Translations under genes and position numbers: made by a program
Notes under the pieces: generated by a model
Told to the model about the DNA's origin: nothing
The model's database searches: none
The model's input: only the letters and a program-made list of their open reading frames with translations
Shown here: one piece after another, positions 25,309 through 34,172 of the stretch
How positions within the stretch are numbered: position 1 is the first letter of the stretch
How the letters are laid out: each line of letters opens with the position of its first letter
DNA from: an uncultured Robinsoniella sp.
GTDB taxonomy: Bacteria; Bacillota; Clostridia; Lachnospirales; Lachnospiraceae
Assembly (NCBI GenBank): GCA_900539655.1
Contig: UQCR01000006.1
Span: 48,780 to 112,779 of the forward strand
Direction: 5' to 3'
DNA length: 64,000 nucleotides

Positions 25309-26976
25309 ATGAAAAAGAAAAAAGTATTGGCAATTGCTATGGCTGTCGTTGTTACAGCAGCGCTATCAGCTTGTGGTATGGCAAAAAGCGGTGAGACAGA
25401 TACTACAAAGAGTGCAGGCGGATTTCCAGGAACGCCAGATCAGGATATGGTGACCTTAAACGTTGTTTCTGAGCCCACCGAGTTAAATTCCATGCGTGTA
25501 AGTGATTCTATTTCAATCTGCGTACTTTCCCATTGTATGTCAGGACTTATAAGATTGGATGAGAATGATGTGCCAGTGGCTGATTTGGCAGAGAGCTGGG
25601 ATATAAGTGATGACGGGACTGTTTACACAATGAATTTGAAAAAAGATGCAAACTGGTCTAATGGGGAGCCTGTAACAGCAAATGATTATTATTATTCCTG
25701 GGTTACACAAATGAAGCCGGATACAGGGTCTATTTTTGCAAGCTATATCTATAAAAATGTGAAAAACGGAGAAGAGTTTTACAATGGAAAGGTTGATGAG
25801 TCACAGCTTGGGCTAAAGGTGGAGGACGACTATACACTTAAGATAGAGTGGTCACATCCAATAACCGAAGCAAATGCGTTGTTCTATCTGTCCCAACCGT
25901 TCTTTTTGCCGGTTAACCAAAAGGCATATGAGAATATCGGGGATGAGCAGTATGCAAAGGATGCAGAGAAAATCGTGACAAACGGTGCCTATACAATGAC
26001 AGAATGGGTGCATGACGATCATATTACTTTAGAAAAGTCAGAGGATTACTATGATGCGGATGCAATTGGGATACCGAAAGTGAAGCTGACTATGATTGGT
26101 GATGCAAACACAGCGGTGAATGCATTTACAGCGGGAGAAATTGATCTTTGCAGTCTGTACAGTGAGCAAATTGACCAGATTGAAAAAATAAGTAAGGATG
26201 CGGTATTGTCCTATGTGGATGGAGGTTCCTGGTATATTGATTTTAATACCCGGGATGAAAATATCTCCAATGTAAACTTGAGAAAAGCACTGGCGCACTC
26301 TATTGATGTACAGAGCCTTTTGGACAACGTAATCAATGATGGGTCGATTGCGGCAGACGGAATGGTGCCAGGTGTCATAGCCGGGGCAGATGGAAAGTCT
26401 TACGCAGAAGTCAGAGGAAGCCTCTTTGCATACGACAAGGATGCTGCTAGTAAGTATTTAGATATGGCATTGGAAGAGCTGGGCAAGACAAAAGAGGAAC
26501 TAAAGCTTACCTTCTCAGCATCGGATACGACATACAACCAGAATCAGGCTGCCTATCTGCAGCAGCAGTGGAAAGAGAATCTGGGATTGGACGTAGTGCT
26601 TGAAAGCATGCCGGTCAATACCTTGATTGAGAATAGAAATGGCGGTAATTACAGTTTCGAGGTTGGTGGCTGGGGACCATCAGAGAATGATGCGATTACA
26701 TTTTTAGAGATCTTTACTACAGATAATATGAACAATAACGGGAAATATTCAAATGCCGAATATGACAGCCTGATTACAGCGTCAATGGAAGAAAGTGATC
26801 CCGCAAAACGCCAGGAGATTTTGATTCAGGCAGAACAGATTCTGATGGACGATATGGTTGTGGGACCTTTGTACTTCACTTGCACTACTTACGCTGTTTC
26901 AGACAAAATAGAAGGAATTGCACGTACACCATTCCAGTATCTGAATGTACGTAATGCAAAGTTTGTCTCAGAATAG
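25309..26976 (+). CDS. oppA: Oligopeptide ABC transporter substrate-binding lipoprotein
   Basis: A 555-residue SBP_bac_5 family protein. The signal peptide ends in the lipobox LSAC (Cys22), so it is anchored outside the membrane. Family features include the LAESWDISDDGTVYTMNLKKDANWSNG-type region and YYYSWVTQM. Near the C-terminus lie NRNGGNYSFEVGGWGPSEND and IDLCSLYSEQ. It binds short peptides and delivers them to the permease encoded next. Four transport genes follow in the same direction without gaps, so the importer is complete. Confidence 0.92.
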   Translation: MKKKKVLAIAMAVVVTAALSACGMAKSGETDTTKSAGGFPGTPDQDMVTLNVVSEPTELNSMRVSDSISICVLSHCMSGLIRLDENDVPVADLAESWDISDDGTVYTMNLKKDANWSNGEPVTANDYYYSWVTQMKPDTGSIFASYIYKNVKNGEEFYNGKVDESQLGLKVEDDYTLKIEWSHPITEANALFYLSQPFFLPVNQKAYENIGDEQYAKDAEKIVTNGAYTMTEWVHDDHITLEKSEDYYDADAIGIPKVKLTMIGDANTAVNAFTAGEIDLCSLYSEQIDQIEKISKDAVLSYVDGGSWYIDFNTRDENISNVNLRKALAHSIDVQSLLDNVINDGSIAADGMVPGVIAGADGKSYAEVRGSLFAYDKDAASKYLDMALEELGKTKEELKLTFSASDTTYNQNQAAYLQQQWKENLGLDVVLESMPVNTLIENRNGGNYSFEVGGWGPSENDAITFLEIFTTDNMNNNGKYSNAEYDSLITASMEESDPAKRQEILIQAEQILMDDMVVGPLYFTCTTYAVSDKIEGIARTPFQYLNVRNAKFVSE

Positions 26977-26987
26977 GAGTGGTGAAA

Positions 26988-27944
26988 GTGTCCTCACAAG
27001 TAAAATACATTGGCAGGCGGTTAATTTATGCTTTGCTTACCGTTCTGGTTTTAATTACAATCACATTTATATTAATGCAGATGCTTCCGGGGGACCCGTT
27101 TTTAGGACATAAGGTATTGAATGCGGATGTAAAAGCCGCACTGGTATCGAAGTATGGTCTAGACCAGCCCGTCTGGAAACAATATGGAATTTATATAGGG
27201 AACCTGCTGCGGGGGGATTTGGGGAGCTCCATTATCTCCGGCCGCCAGGTCACGGATATAATAGCCCAGGCATTTCCGGTTTCTTTAGAATTGGGAATCC
27301 GGGCTTTGCTGTTTGCAGTCTCTTTTGGGCTATTGTTTGGTGTGACGGCAGCTTTAAAACAAGGGAGCAAGTGGGATACACTGACTATGATATTAGTGCT
27401 TCTCGGTGTGTCTGTTCCTTCTTTTATCATGGGGTCGTTACTTCAATATTTCCTTGGCATTGTCCTGTATCAGGCAACGGGGATTCGTTTTTTTGCCATT
27501 ATGGGATGGGGGAAGGAAAACAGCAAAATACTCCCCGCATTTGCATTGGCATTTGGTACGATAGCATCAGTGGCAAGATTGATGCGCTCTAGCATGGTGG
27601 ATGTCCTGAATCAGGATTATATTCGTACGGCAAAGGTTAAAGGAATCGGGAAAAAGAATATTGTTCTTCACCACTGTATGCGTAATGCGTTATTACCGGT
27701 GGTGACTGTGATGGGGCCTATAGCTGCAGTACTGCTGACGGGTACCTTTGCGGTAGAGCATGTATTTTCAATTCCGGGGCTTGGCAAATATTTTGTGGAT
27801 TCCGTACAGTCCAATGACTACCCGGTCATAGTAGGAACTACATTATTTTTTGGCGTGTTTCTCGTGCTGTGTAATTTGCTGGTGGATATTGTGAATAGTT
27901 TTATTGATCCGCGGCTGAAGCTGGGAGGGACTGAAAATGAGTGA
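26988..27944 (+). CDS. oppB: Oligopeptide ABC transporter permease OppB
   Basis: A membrane permease of the BPD_transp_1 family with an N-terminal helix (LIYALLTVLVLITITFIL) and the MLPGDPF motif typical of OppB/DppB. The cytoplasmic EAA-like loop is VKGIGKKNIVLHHCMRNALLPVV. GTG at 26988 is chosen because AGGAG ends 8 bp upstream; GTG codons at 26979 and 26982 overlap or crowd the ribosome site. The 3' end overlaps oppC by 8 bp. Confidence 0.9.
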   Translation: MSSQVKYIGRRLIYALLTVLVLITITFILMQMLPGDPFLGHKVLNADVKAALVSKYGLDQPVWKQYGIYIGNLLRGDLGSSIISGRQVTDIIAQAFPVSLELGIRALLFAVSFGLLFGVTAALKQGSKWDTLTMILVLLGVSVPSFIMGSLLQYFLGIVLYQATGIRFFAIMGWGKENSKILPAFALAFGTIASVARLMRSSMVDVLNQDYIRTAKVKGIGKKNIVLHHCMRNALLPVVTVMGPIAAVLLTGTFAVEHVFSIPGLGKYFVDSVQSNDYPVIVGTTLFFGVFLVLCNLLVDIVNSFIDPRLKLGGTENE

Positions 27945-28944
27945 TTCAAATAATACATTTACATCGGAGGATTTTACTCCGGTGACAGAATCGGGACGAC
28001 AGACACAGACTTCTGGTTTAAGCCGTCCATCTATGGGCTTTGGAAAAGAGACAGTTATCATACTATTACATAATAAAACCGCAGTAGCATCAGGGGCAAT
28101 CCTGTTATTCCTCATACTGGGGGCTATCTTATTTCCAATGATTTGCCCCTATGATTATGCATCACAAAATGTAGCATTTTCTAACAAACCATTTTTTAGT
28201 TTAGACCCAATCAGGGGAAGTATACATATCTTTGGAACAGACCATTTGGGAAGGGATATATTTGCCCGTGTTTGGTATGGTGCAAGGGTTTCCTTGCTGG
28301 TAGCGGGGGCAGCAGCAGCTATTGACGGATTTATTGGCGTGTTGTACGGAAGTATTTCCGGCTATGTGGGCGGTAAGGCTGATACGGTGATGATGCGTGT
28401 GATAGAGGTGATCAGCGGGATTCCATATCTGGTGATTGTACTTTTACTTATGGCTGTTCTTCCTCAGGGAATCGGAACATTGATTCTGGCATACACATTG
28501 GTGGGGTGGACATCCATGGCCCGCCTGATCAGAGGACAGGTACAGTCATTAAACAATCGGGAATTTATGATTGCAGCGAAAATCATGGGAAGCAGTATGA
28601 GACGGGTGATTTTTCGCCATTTAATTCCCAACACAATGGGTCTTATTATTGTGAATATTACGTTGGATGTTCCGGGGATCATTTTCACAGAGGCGTTTTT
28701 GTCCATGCTTGGGATGGGGGTACCGGCACCGTATCCGTCTTTGGGCGTTATGGCAAATGAAGGGATGGCTGTGTTTCAGACCTATCCGATACGTTTGTTA
28801 GTGCCGGCGCTTTTGATATGCTTGATTATGCTGACATTTAATCTGCTAGGGGATAAGCTTCAGGATGCGTTAAATCCGAAGCTGAGAAGAAAGGCTTTTT
28901 ATGGAAAACGTGCTAAAAATAAAAGACTTAAAAGTGTCCTTTGA
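27937..28944 (+). CDS. oppC: Oligopeptide ABC transporter permease OppC
   Basis: A second BPD_transp_1 permease. A long hydrophilic N-terminus precedes the first helix (SGAILLFLILGAILFPMI). FGTDHLGRDIFARVWYGARVSL is the hallmark OppC/DppC segment. The EAA loop is AKIMGSSMRRVIFRHLIPNTMG. GGGAGG precedes the ATG, which lies inside the end of oppB. The last 44 bp overlap oppD in another frame, strong evidence for coupled translation. Confidence 0.92.
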   Translation: MSDSNNTFTSEDFTPVTESGRQTQTSGLSRPSMGFGKETVIILLHNKTAVASGAILLFLILGAILFPMICPYDYASQNVAFSNKPFFSLDPIRGSIHIFGTDHLGRDIFARVWYGARVSLLVAGAAAAIDGFIGVLYGSISGYVGGKADTVMMRVIEVISGIPYLVIVLLLMAVLPQGIGTLILAYTLVGWTSMARLIRGQVQSLNNREFMIAAKIMGSSMRRVIFRHLIPNTMGLIIVNITLDVPGIIFTEAFLSMLGMGVPAPYPSLGVMANEGMAVFQTYPIRLLVPALLICLIMLTFNLLGDKLQDALNPKLRRKAFYGKRAKNKRLKSVL

Positions 28945-29893
28945 TATTTATGATGGGACGGTACAGGCGGTAAGAGGAGTTTCCTTCCAAATACAAGAGG
29001 GTGAGATTCTTGCGATTGTAGGAGAAAGTGGATGTGGAAAGAGTGTGACAGCGCAATCCGTTCTTCGGCTCAACGAGTCATCATCTGTTACAACAACGGC
29101 TGAATTATTGCAACTGTGCGGTGTGGACATACTCAACAGCTCAGAAAAAGAGATAGATAAGGTGAGGGGAAAGCTGGCGGGGATGGTATTTCAGGATCCG
29201 CTCACGAGTTTAAATCCTACCATGAAGGTAGGGCTTCAGATTACAGAAGCACTGTACAGGAGAGAGAAGATGAGTGCCAGCCAGTGCAGGGAAGAGGCGA
29301 TCCGCCTATTAGACTTGGTTCATATTCCCGATGCAGACATCCGGGCAGATCAATATCCCCATCAGTTTTCCGGTGGTATGTGCCAACGAATTATGATAGC
29401 CATGGCCCTTGCGGGCAAACCCAAATTGCTAATTGCTGACGAACCTACAACAGCGCTGGATGTAACCATTCAAATTCAGATTTTAAAATTGATTGCCCAG
29501 ATACGAAAAGAGGAGGGGATAGCCATACTCTTAATTACCCATGACTTTGGCGTGGTTGCGAACCTGGCCGACAGAGTGGCTGTGATGTATGCAGGTAAGA
29601 TTGTGGAGACAGGGAAGACGGAGGAAGTATTCTGTCATCCGGGGCACCCATATACAAAGGGGCTTCTGGAAAGTCTGATTCTTCCCGACGGTAATAAGAT
29701 ATTAAAAAGTATTCCCGGCAATCCACCGGATTTGTACGCACCGCCGGTGGGATGTGCTTTTGCCGCCCGTTGCAGTTATTGCATGAATATCTGCCTTAGA
29801 AAAGAGCCATCAGAGATCATGCTGAAAGAAGGACACACAGCTTCTTGCTGGAAGCTTCATCCGGGCGCGCTGAAGGGAGATACTGCATCATGA
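28901..29893 (+). CDS. oppD: Oligopeptide ABC transporter ATPase OppD
   Basis: A cytosolic ATPase with Walker A GESGCGKS, Q-loop FQDPLTSLNP, signature FSGGMCQRI, Walker B LLIADEPTTALD and switch LLITHDFG. The Opp/Dpp-specific C-terminal extension with clustered cysteines (GCAFAARCSYCMNIC and TASC) is present. It works with OppF as a heterodimer powering import. The signature has Met in place of the usual Gln-Arg context (GGMCQR), a common variant. It overlaps both neighbours. Confidence 0.93.
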   Translation: MENVLKIKDLKVSFDIYDGTVQAVRGVSFQIQEGEILAIVGESGCGKSVTAQSVLRLNESSSVTTTAELLQLCGVDILNSSEKEIDKVRGKLAGMVFQDPLTSLNPTMKVGLQITEALYRREKMSASQCREEAIRLLDLVHIPDADIRADQYPHQFSGGMCQRIMIAMALAGKPKLLIADEPTTALDVTIQIQILKLIAQIRKEEGIAILLITHDFGVVANLADRVAVMYAGKIVETGKTEEVFCHPGHPYTKGLLESLILPDGNKILKSIPGNPPDLYAPPVGCAFAARCSYCMNICLRKEPSEIMLKEGHTASCWKLHPGALKGDTAS

Positions 29894-30858
29894 AAGAAAT
29901 TATGCTTGAGTTGAAAGATATATCAAAAAGTTTTTCTCTTAGTAAAAAACAACAGCATTTGGCAGTGAATCAGGTGAATTTACAAATAATGCAAGGGGAA
30001 GTATTGGGACTGGTAGGGGAGTCCGGCTGCGGTAAGTCAACTCTTGCCAGAGTGATTATGGGCGTATACGCTCCCACGCAGGGAGAGGTCTTGTATAAAG
30101 ATGAGCCCTTACAACTAAAAAGGCAGAGTCAAAGAAAAACATTTGCAAAGCAAGCCCAGATGATTTTTCAGGATCCTTACATGTCGTTAGACCCTCATAT
30201 GACCGTGGAGTCTATAATTGGAGAGAACCTGGAGATTCATGGAATGAATAGCCGGAATATGCGCCGTAAACGAGTTGAAGAGTTGCTGGAGCTGACCGGG
30301 CTTTCTAAGGAGTATGCAAGTCGTTTTCCCCATGAGTTTTCAGGCGGACAGAGGCAGCGAATAGGAATTGCAAGAGCTCTTGCCATGAATCCGGAGTTTG
30401 TAATATGTGACGAACCCATATCGGCACTGGATATTTCCATTCGAAGCCAGATAATCAATCTGCTTATCAGCTTAAAAGAGACTTTGAATCTCACCTATTT
30501 ATTTATTTCTCATGACTTGAATATTGTGAGATATATTTCAGACAGAATAGCTGTCATGTATGCAGGCCGTATTGTGGAAATAGGGGAGGCAAAAGCAATC
30601 TATGAAGATCCTCAGCACCCTTATACGAAAATGCTTCTGGATTCCGTGTTAGTTTCGCTGCCGGACAATGAACGCCTGGAGCATGTTACTCCAATAATGG
30701 GGGACACAGCCGGAAGCGCAACTCAGATCGAAGGATGTCCTTTTGCTAAACGATGTCCCAGGGTACAGGATTTGTGTGAAAAAAAGAATCCTATATTATC
30801 TGAAATAAAACAGGAACATTTCGTGTCATGCCACAGGATAAAGGTTATAGAGGAATAA
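29890..30858 (+). CDS. oppF: Oligopeptide ABC transporter ATPase OppF
   Basis: The second ATPase of the importer: Walker A GESGCGKST, FQDPYMSLDPH, signature FSGGQRQRIG, Walker B FVICDEPISALD and switch LFISHDLN. The C-terminal Cys motif is GCPFAKRCPRVQDLC...VSC. The ATG at 29890 overlaps the oppD stop as ATGA and has GGGAG at 9 bp; a longer frame starting at 29845 lies inside oppD. This completes an ABCDF importer. Confidence 0.92.
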   Translation: MKEIMLELKDISKSFSLSKKQQHLAVNQVNLQIMQGEVLGLVGESGCGKSTLARVIMGVYAPTQGEVLYKDEPLQLKRQSQRKTFAKQAQMIFQDPYMSLDPHMTVESIIGENLEIHGMNSRNMRRKRVEELLELTGLSKEYASRFPHEFSGGQRQRIGIARALAMNPEFVICDEPISALDISIRSQIINLLISLKETLNLTYLFISHDLNIVRYISDRIAVMYAGRIVEIGEAKAIYEDPQHPYTKMLLDSVLVSLPDNERLEHVTPIMGDTAGSATQIEGCPFAKRCPRVQDLCEKKNPILSEIKQEHFVSCHRIKVIEE

Positions 30859-30874
30859 AAAGGAGCGTATGGAT

Positions 30875-32458
30875 ATGGCGGAGCAAAGAGAATACGATAT
30901 AGAACAGACAATGTCCCATATTCTGGAGATACGTTATACCGACATTGAACTGGAACAAAGATTGTCATTGGAGTTATTACAATACGCACAGGAACAAGAG
31001 GATGTGTATGTAAAAGCATTTGCATATACTTATCTTGGAGACAGCTATATTGCAAATAATGATATGGAGCGAGCTGGCAATGCTCTTAAAAAGGCGGAAA
31101 AGCTTCTGGAAGAGGATGAATTCAAGAAGAATCCGGATCAAAAAGACTGCCTATATGTTCGCGTTGCATCATTGCTTGGAGTATACTATGAGATTACAGC
31201 AGATGAGCAAACCTCTATCCAATACTATCTGTCCGCCCTGGCCGCCACACGCCGCATAAAGGATACGAATACAGAGTGTATGGTTTTGAATAACCTTGCT
31301 TTGGAATTTCAGCGTCACAGTTGTTATGATATGGCACAAAAGTACTTGATGGAAGCCTATGATTTACAGAAAAAAATGGGTGGGGTGGCGGTATGTACCC
31401 AGATTATCAGCAATCTTGTACACATGAACGTGAAGATGGGGAATATGGAAACTGCACGGATATACTGTGAAGAGTGTGATGCCCAGGAGCCAGACCCTGC
31501 AATCAGAGAAAAATACGGAAGATTAAACTGGTGCTGCTATTATGCGGAAACCGGTGAATTAGAAAAGGCAAAGTATCTGGCGGGGCTTATTCTGGATGAT
31601 ATAACAGATAGTGATATTAAGCAATTCGGAGCTTTTGAAGAGTTGAACATTATTTGTGACAGTGTACTTAAGATAGAAGATGCTGAATATGCCAGGAGGT
31701 CCTTGGAAGTACTGGAAAAGTGTTCCATCGGCAGCTTAGAGGAATGTCAGCTTCTGGAAGATAAAAGGTTAAGATACAGCATTTTATTCGGCAGTGAACA
31801 AGAGCAGGATGAAGCTTACAGGCGGTTCTATAAGAAATCTCTTGAACTAAAGGCTCAGACAAACAGAAATGTAGTCAATGCTATGAAGGATAAGATGTAT
31901 CTGGAAGCGTTGCGGCGTCAGAAGGCCAGGATGCAGATTGAACAGGACCGACTGGAAAAACAAGCCAATCTGGATGAATTGACAGGAATCTATAACAGAA
32001 GGTATCTGGAATATCTGAAGGATAAACATAAGACAGCAGAAACAACAGAGGAAACGTTCGGAGTTATTATGCTGGATGTGGATTACTTTAAGGAATATAA
32101 TGATTATTACGGTCACGTGCAAGGGGATAACGTATTACGTACAATAGCATCCTGCTTGAAGGATAATCAGACGGAGGGGATTCTGGCATGCCGTTTTGGC
32201 GGTGATGAATTTATCAGTATATGTGAAAATAAGACGGATGATGAGATAGAGGCGTATATAGAAGCTGTGAGAGAGGATTTAGATCACAGAAGTATTGTAC
32301 ACCAGGAATCCAAATGCAGTGATCGGATTACGCTGTCAATCGGTTACGCAAACAGAATGAACACTCCGCGAAATGAAATACACCTCCTGTTTTGGCTGGC
32401 GGACAAGGCATTGTATGACAGTAAGCTTTCCGGGCGGAACACATATAGAAAAAAATAA
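30875..32458 (+). CDS. TPR-repeat diguanylate cyclase (paralog 1)
   Basis: The N-terminal ~330 residues are tandem TPR-like helical pairs. Examples are AFAYTYLGDSYIANNDMERAGNALKKA and MVLNNLALEFQRHSCYDMAQKYLMEAYDL. A coiled linker then leads to a C-terminal GGDEF domain with LDELTGIYNRR, LDVDYFKEYND and CRFGGDEFI, intact for c-di-GMP synthesis. No RxxD inhibitory site is present. There is no membrane segment, so it is cytosolic. ATG 30875 is preferred over 30869 for spacing from AGGAG. It lies 16 bp after oppF. Confidence 0.88.
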   Translation: MAEQREYDIEQTMSHILEIRYTDIELEQRLSLELLQYAQEQEDVYVKAFAYTYLGDSYIANNDMERAGNALKKAEKLLEEDEFKKNPDQKDCLYVRVASLLGVYYEITADEQTSIQYYLSALAATRRIKDTNTECMVLNNLALEFQRHSCYDMAQKYLMEAYDLQKKMGGVAVCTQIISNLVHMNVKMGNMETARIYCEECDAQEPDPAIREKYGRLNWCCYYAETGELEKAKYLAGLILDDITDSDIKQFGAFEELNIICDSVLKIEDAEYARRSLEVLEKCSIGSLEECQLLEDKRLRYSILFGSEQEQDEAYRRFYKKSLELKAQTNRNVVNAMKDKMYLEALRRQKARMQIEQDRLEKQANLDELTGIYNRRYLEYLKDKHKTAETTEETFGVIMLDVDYFKEYNDYYGHVQGDNVLRTIASCLKDNQTEGILACRFGGDEFISICENKTDDEIEAYIEAVREDLDHRSIVHQESKCSDRITLSIGYANRMNTPRNEIHLLFWLADKALYDSKLSGRNTYRKK

Positions 32459-32476
32459 TGGGGAGCCAATAACCAT

Positions 32477-34027
32477 ATGGATGAACGAAGATTTACAGAC
32501 AGGATACTTGCTATCCGCTATACGGATTTGGAAGAAGAAAAAAAGTTGTGTAAAGCGTTGATGGAACGTTCAGAACGAGAAGATAACACATATGAATATG
32601 CTTTTTCCCATGTGTATATGTTTGATAGCATTTTAGCATTGGGGGATTATTCCGAGTGCGATTTTTTCCTGTCCCGGGGGATTAATCTTTGCAGGAAAAA
32701 TGGTTATGATGATTTACTGCTGGTTCTCTGTAATTTAGCAGGTCTTTACTATTTGAAGCTGAATGACGAACAGACGGCACTGGAGTATTATCTGGAGGGG
32801 CTGGCAATCGCAGAATGTTTGAAAGAATCAGATACATATGCCAAGTTGAATAATAACATTGGTATGGGATTCGCAGGACGTGATGATTGGGAAACTGCGA
32901 AGAAGTTCTTTAAAAAGGCATATAAAACTGCAGAAAAACAAGAGAGCGAACTGACAATCAGCTATCTGTGCAATTACTCAGAGACCTGTCTCAATTTGGG
33001 GCAGTTTGAGGAGATTGAAAGTAATTTAATGCGATGCAGCCAGCTTGCGGGAGAAACTTTATACTATAAGATTCGAATTGGATGTGCATGGTGTTCCTAT
33101 TATTCCGAAAAGGGTGATAAAGAAAAATGTATAGACATGGCAAACAGGATGCTGGATCTGGAAATTGAAAATTACGACAATAGGTTTTTTGTTTGTGATA
33201 TGTTGGAAGGTATCATAGAATCATTAATACTTGTTGCTGCATACGAACTGGCACATGAATTTCTGCAAAAGTTAGAGAGCCTGATGGAGAATGCACCATT
33301 GGTTGTCCGTTATCGGACACTATGCAGGAAGATCCAGTATATGGAGGCTTGCGATGAAGAAGAGAATCTCCGAAGAGCTTACCGGGAATATTATGACCTG
33401 GAGCTTGAGATGAGGGCTGCAGACGATAAGATGAGAGCCCAGAGCATTCAATCCAGAATTCTGTTGAATGAAGCATTACATGAGCGTGAAGAGATGAGAA
33501 GGGAAGCGCAAGAACTGGAAACAGCGGGACATTTAGATGAATTGACGGGCTTGTATAACCGCAGGTATTTTAATAAGATGGTGAGTAAAGCCGTGCAGAA
33601 CCAGAATATTACCCACCTTGGAATTATTATGATTGATGTGGATTATTTCAAGCAATATAATGATTACTACGGTCATTTTATGGGGGACGGGGCATTGAAG
33701 ACAGTTGCGGATGTTCTCGCATCCTATGCAGAAGCAGATATATCTGTTAGCAGATACGGTGGTGATGAATTTGTCTGTCTCTGTCAAAACATATCGGATG
33801 ATGAAGTGGATCAATATGTAGATGCAGTGTATACAGAAATGAAGAAAAGGAATATTCCCCATCAAAAGTCAAAATGCAGTGACCGGGTTTCATTATCCAT
33901 TGGATATTGGAGTGGTGTGGTCGGAGAGAGAAAATTAACAGAAACTATGATACAGTGGGCAGACGAAGCATTGTATAAAGCAAAGGAGGATGGACGGAAC
34001 TGTTATCGTAGGAAAGTTAAAGTATAA
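32477..34027 (+). CDS. TPR-repeat diguanylate cyclase (paralog 2)
   Basis: Same architecture as the preceding gene. The near-identical opening (ILAIRYTDLEEEKKL against ILEIRYTDIELEQRL) and middle (LNDEQTALEYYLEGLAIAE) show tandem duplication. TPR repeats cover about residues 30-320. The GGDEF domain has LDELTGLYNRRYF, IDVDYFKQYNDYYGH and SRYGGDEFVCLC, intact and without an I-site. The two TPR arrays have diverged more than the cyclase domains, as expected if they sense different ligands. It is last in the operon; a hairpin follows. Confidence 0.88.
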   Translation: MDERRFTDRILAIRYTDLEEEKKLCKALMERSEREDNTYEYAFSHVYMFDSILALGDYSECDFFLSRGINLCRKNGYDDLLLVLCNLAGLYYLKLNDEQTALEYYLEGLAIAECLKESDTYAKLNNNIGMGFAGRDDWETAKKFFKKAYKTAEKQESELTISYLCNYSETCLNLGQFEEIESNLMRCSQLAGETLYYKIRIGCAWCSYYSEKGDKEKCIDMANRMLDLEIENYDNRFFVCDMLEGIIESLILVAAYELAHEFLQKLESLMENAPLVVRYRTLCRKIQYMEACDEEENLRRAYREYYDLELEMRAADDKMRAQSIQSRILLNEALHEREEMRREAQELETAGHLDELTGLYNRRYFNKMVSKAVQNQNITHLGIIMIDVDYFKQYNDYYGHFMGDGALKTVADVLASYAEADISVSRYGGDEFVCLCQNISDDEVDQYVDAVYTEMKKRNIPHQKSKCSDRVSLSIGYWSGVVGERKLTETMIQWADEALYKAKEDGRNCYRRKVKV

Positions 34028-34086
34028 TAAAGAGTGAAAGTTTTTCTGTAAATGAGGTTTTATAAGATTTTCTATGATTGCTATGC

Positions 34087-34135
34087 TACCTTCAAGTAGG
34101 ACAATGAAATATAAAACCTACTTGAGGGTATTTCG
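34087..34135. terminator. Terminator-like hairpin between convergent operons
   Basis: A 14-bp stem (34087-34100 with 34117-34130, one G-T pair) is followed by TTTC. A competing pairing GGTTTTATA (34056-34064) with TATAAAACC (34110-34118) is also possible. Confidence 0.6.
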
Positions 34136-34172
34136 ATGTCAAGAAAAGGGGAAAACGTATCTATCATACTTT

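Noticed and set aside
34052..34099. 15-residue frame (MRFYKIFYDCYATFK) as a signalling peptide for the TPR proteins
   Set aside because: No ribosome site or secretion signal, and it lies inside the terminator region.
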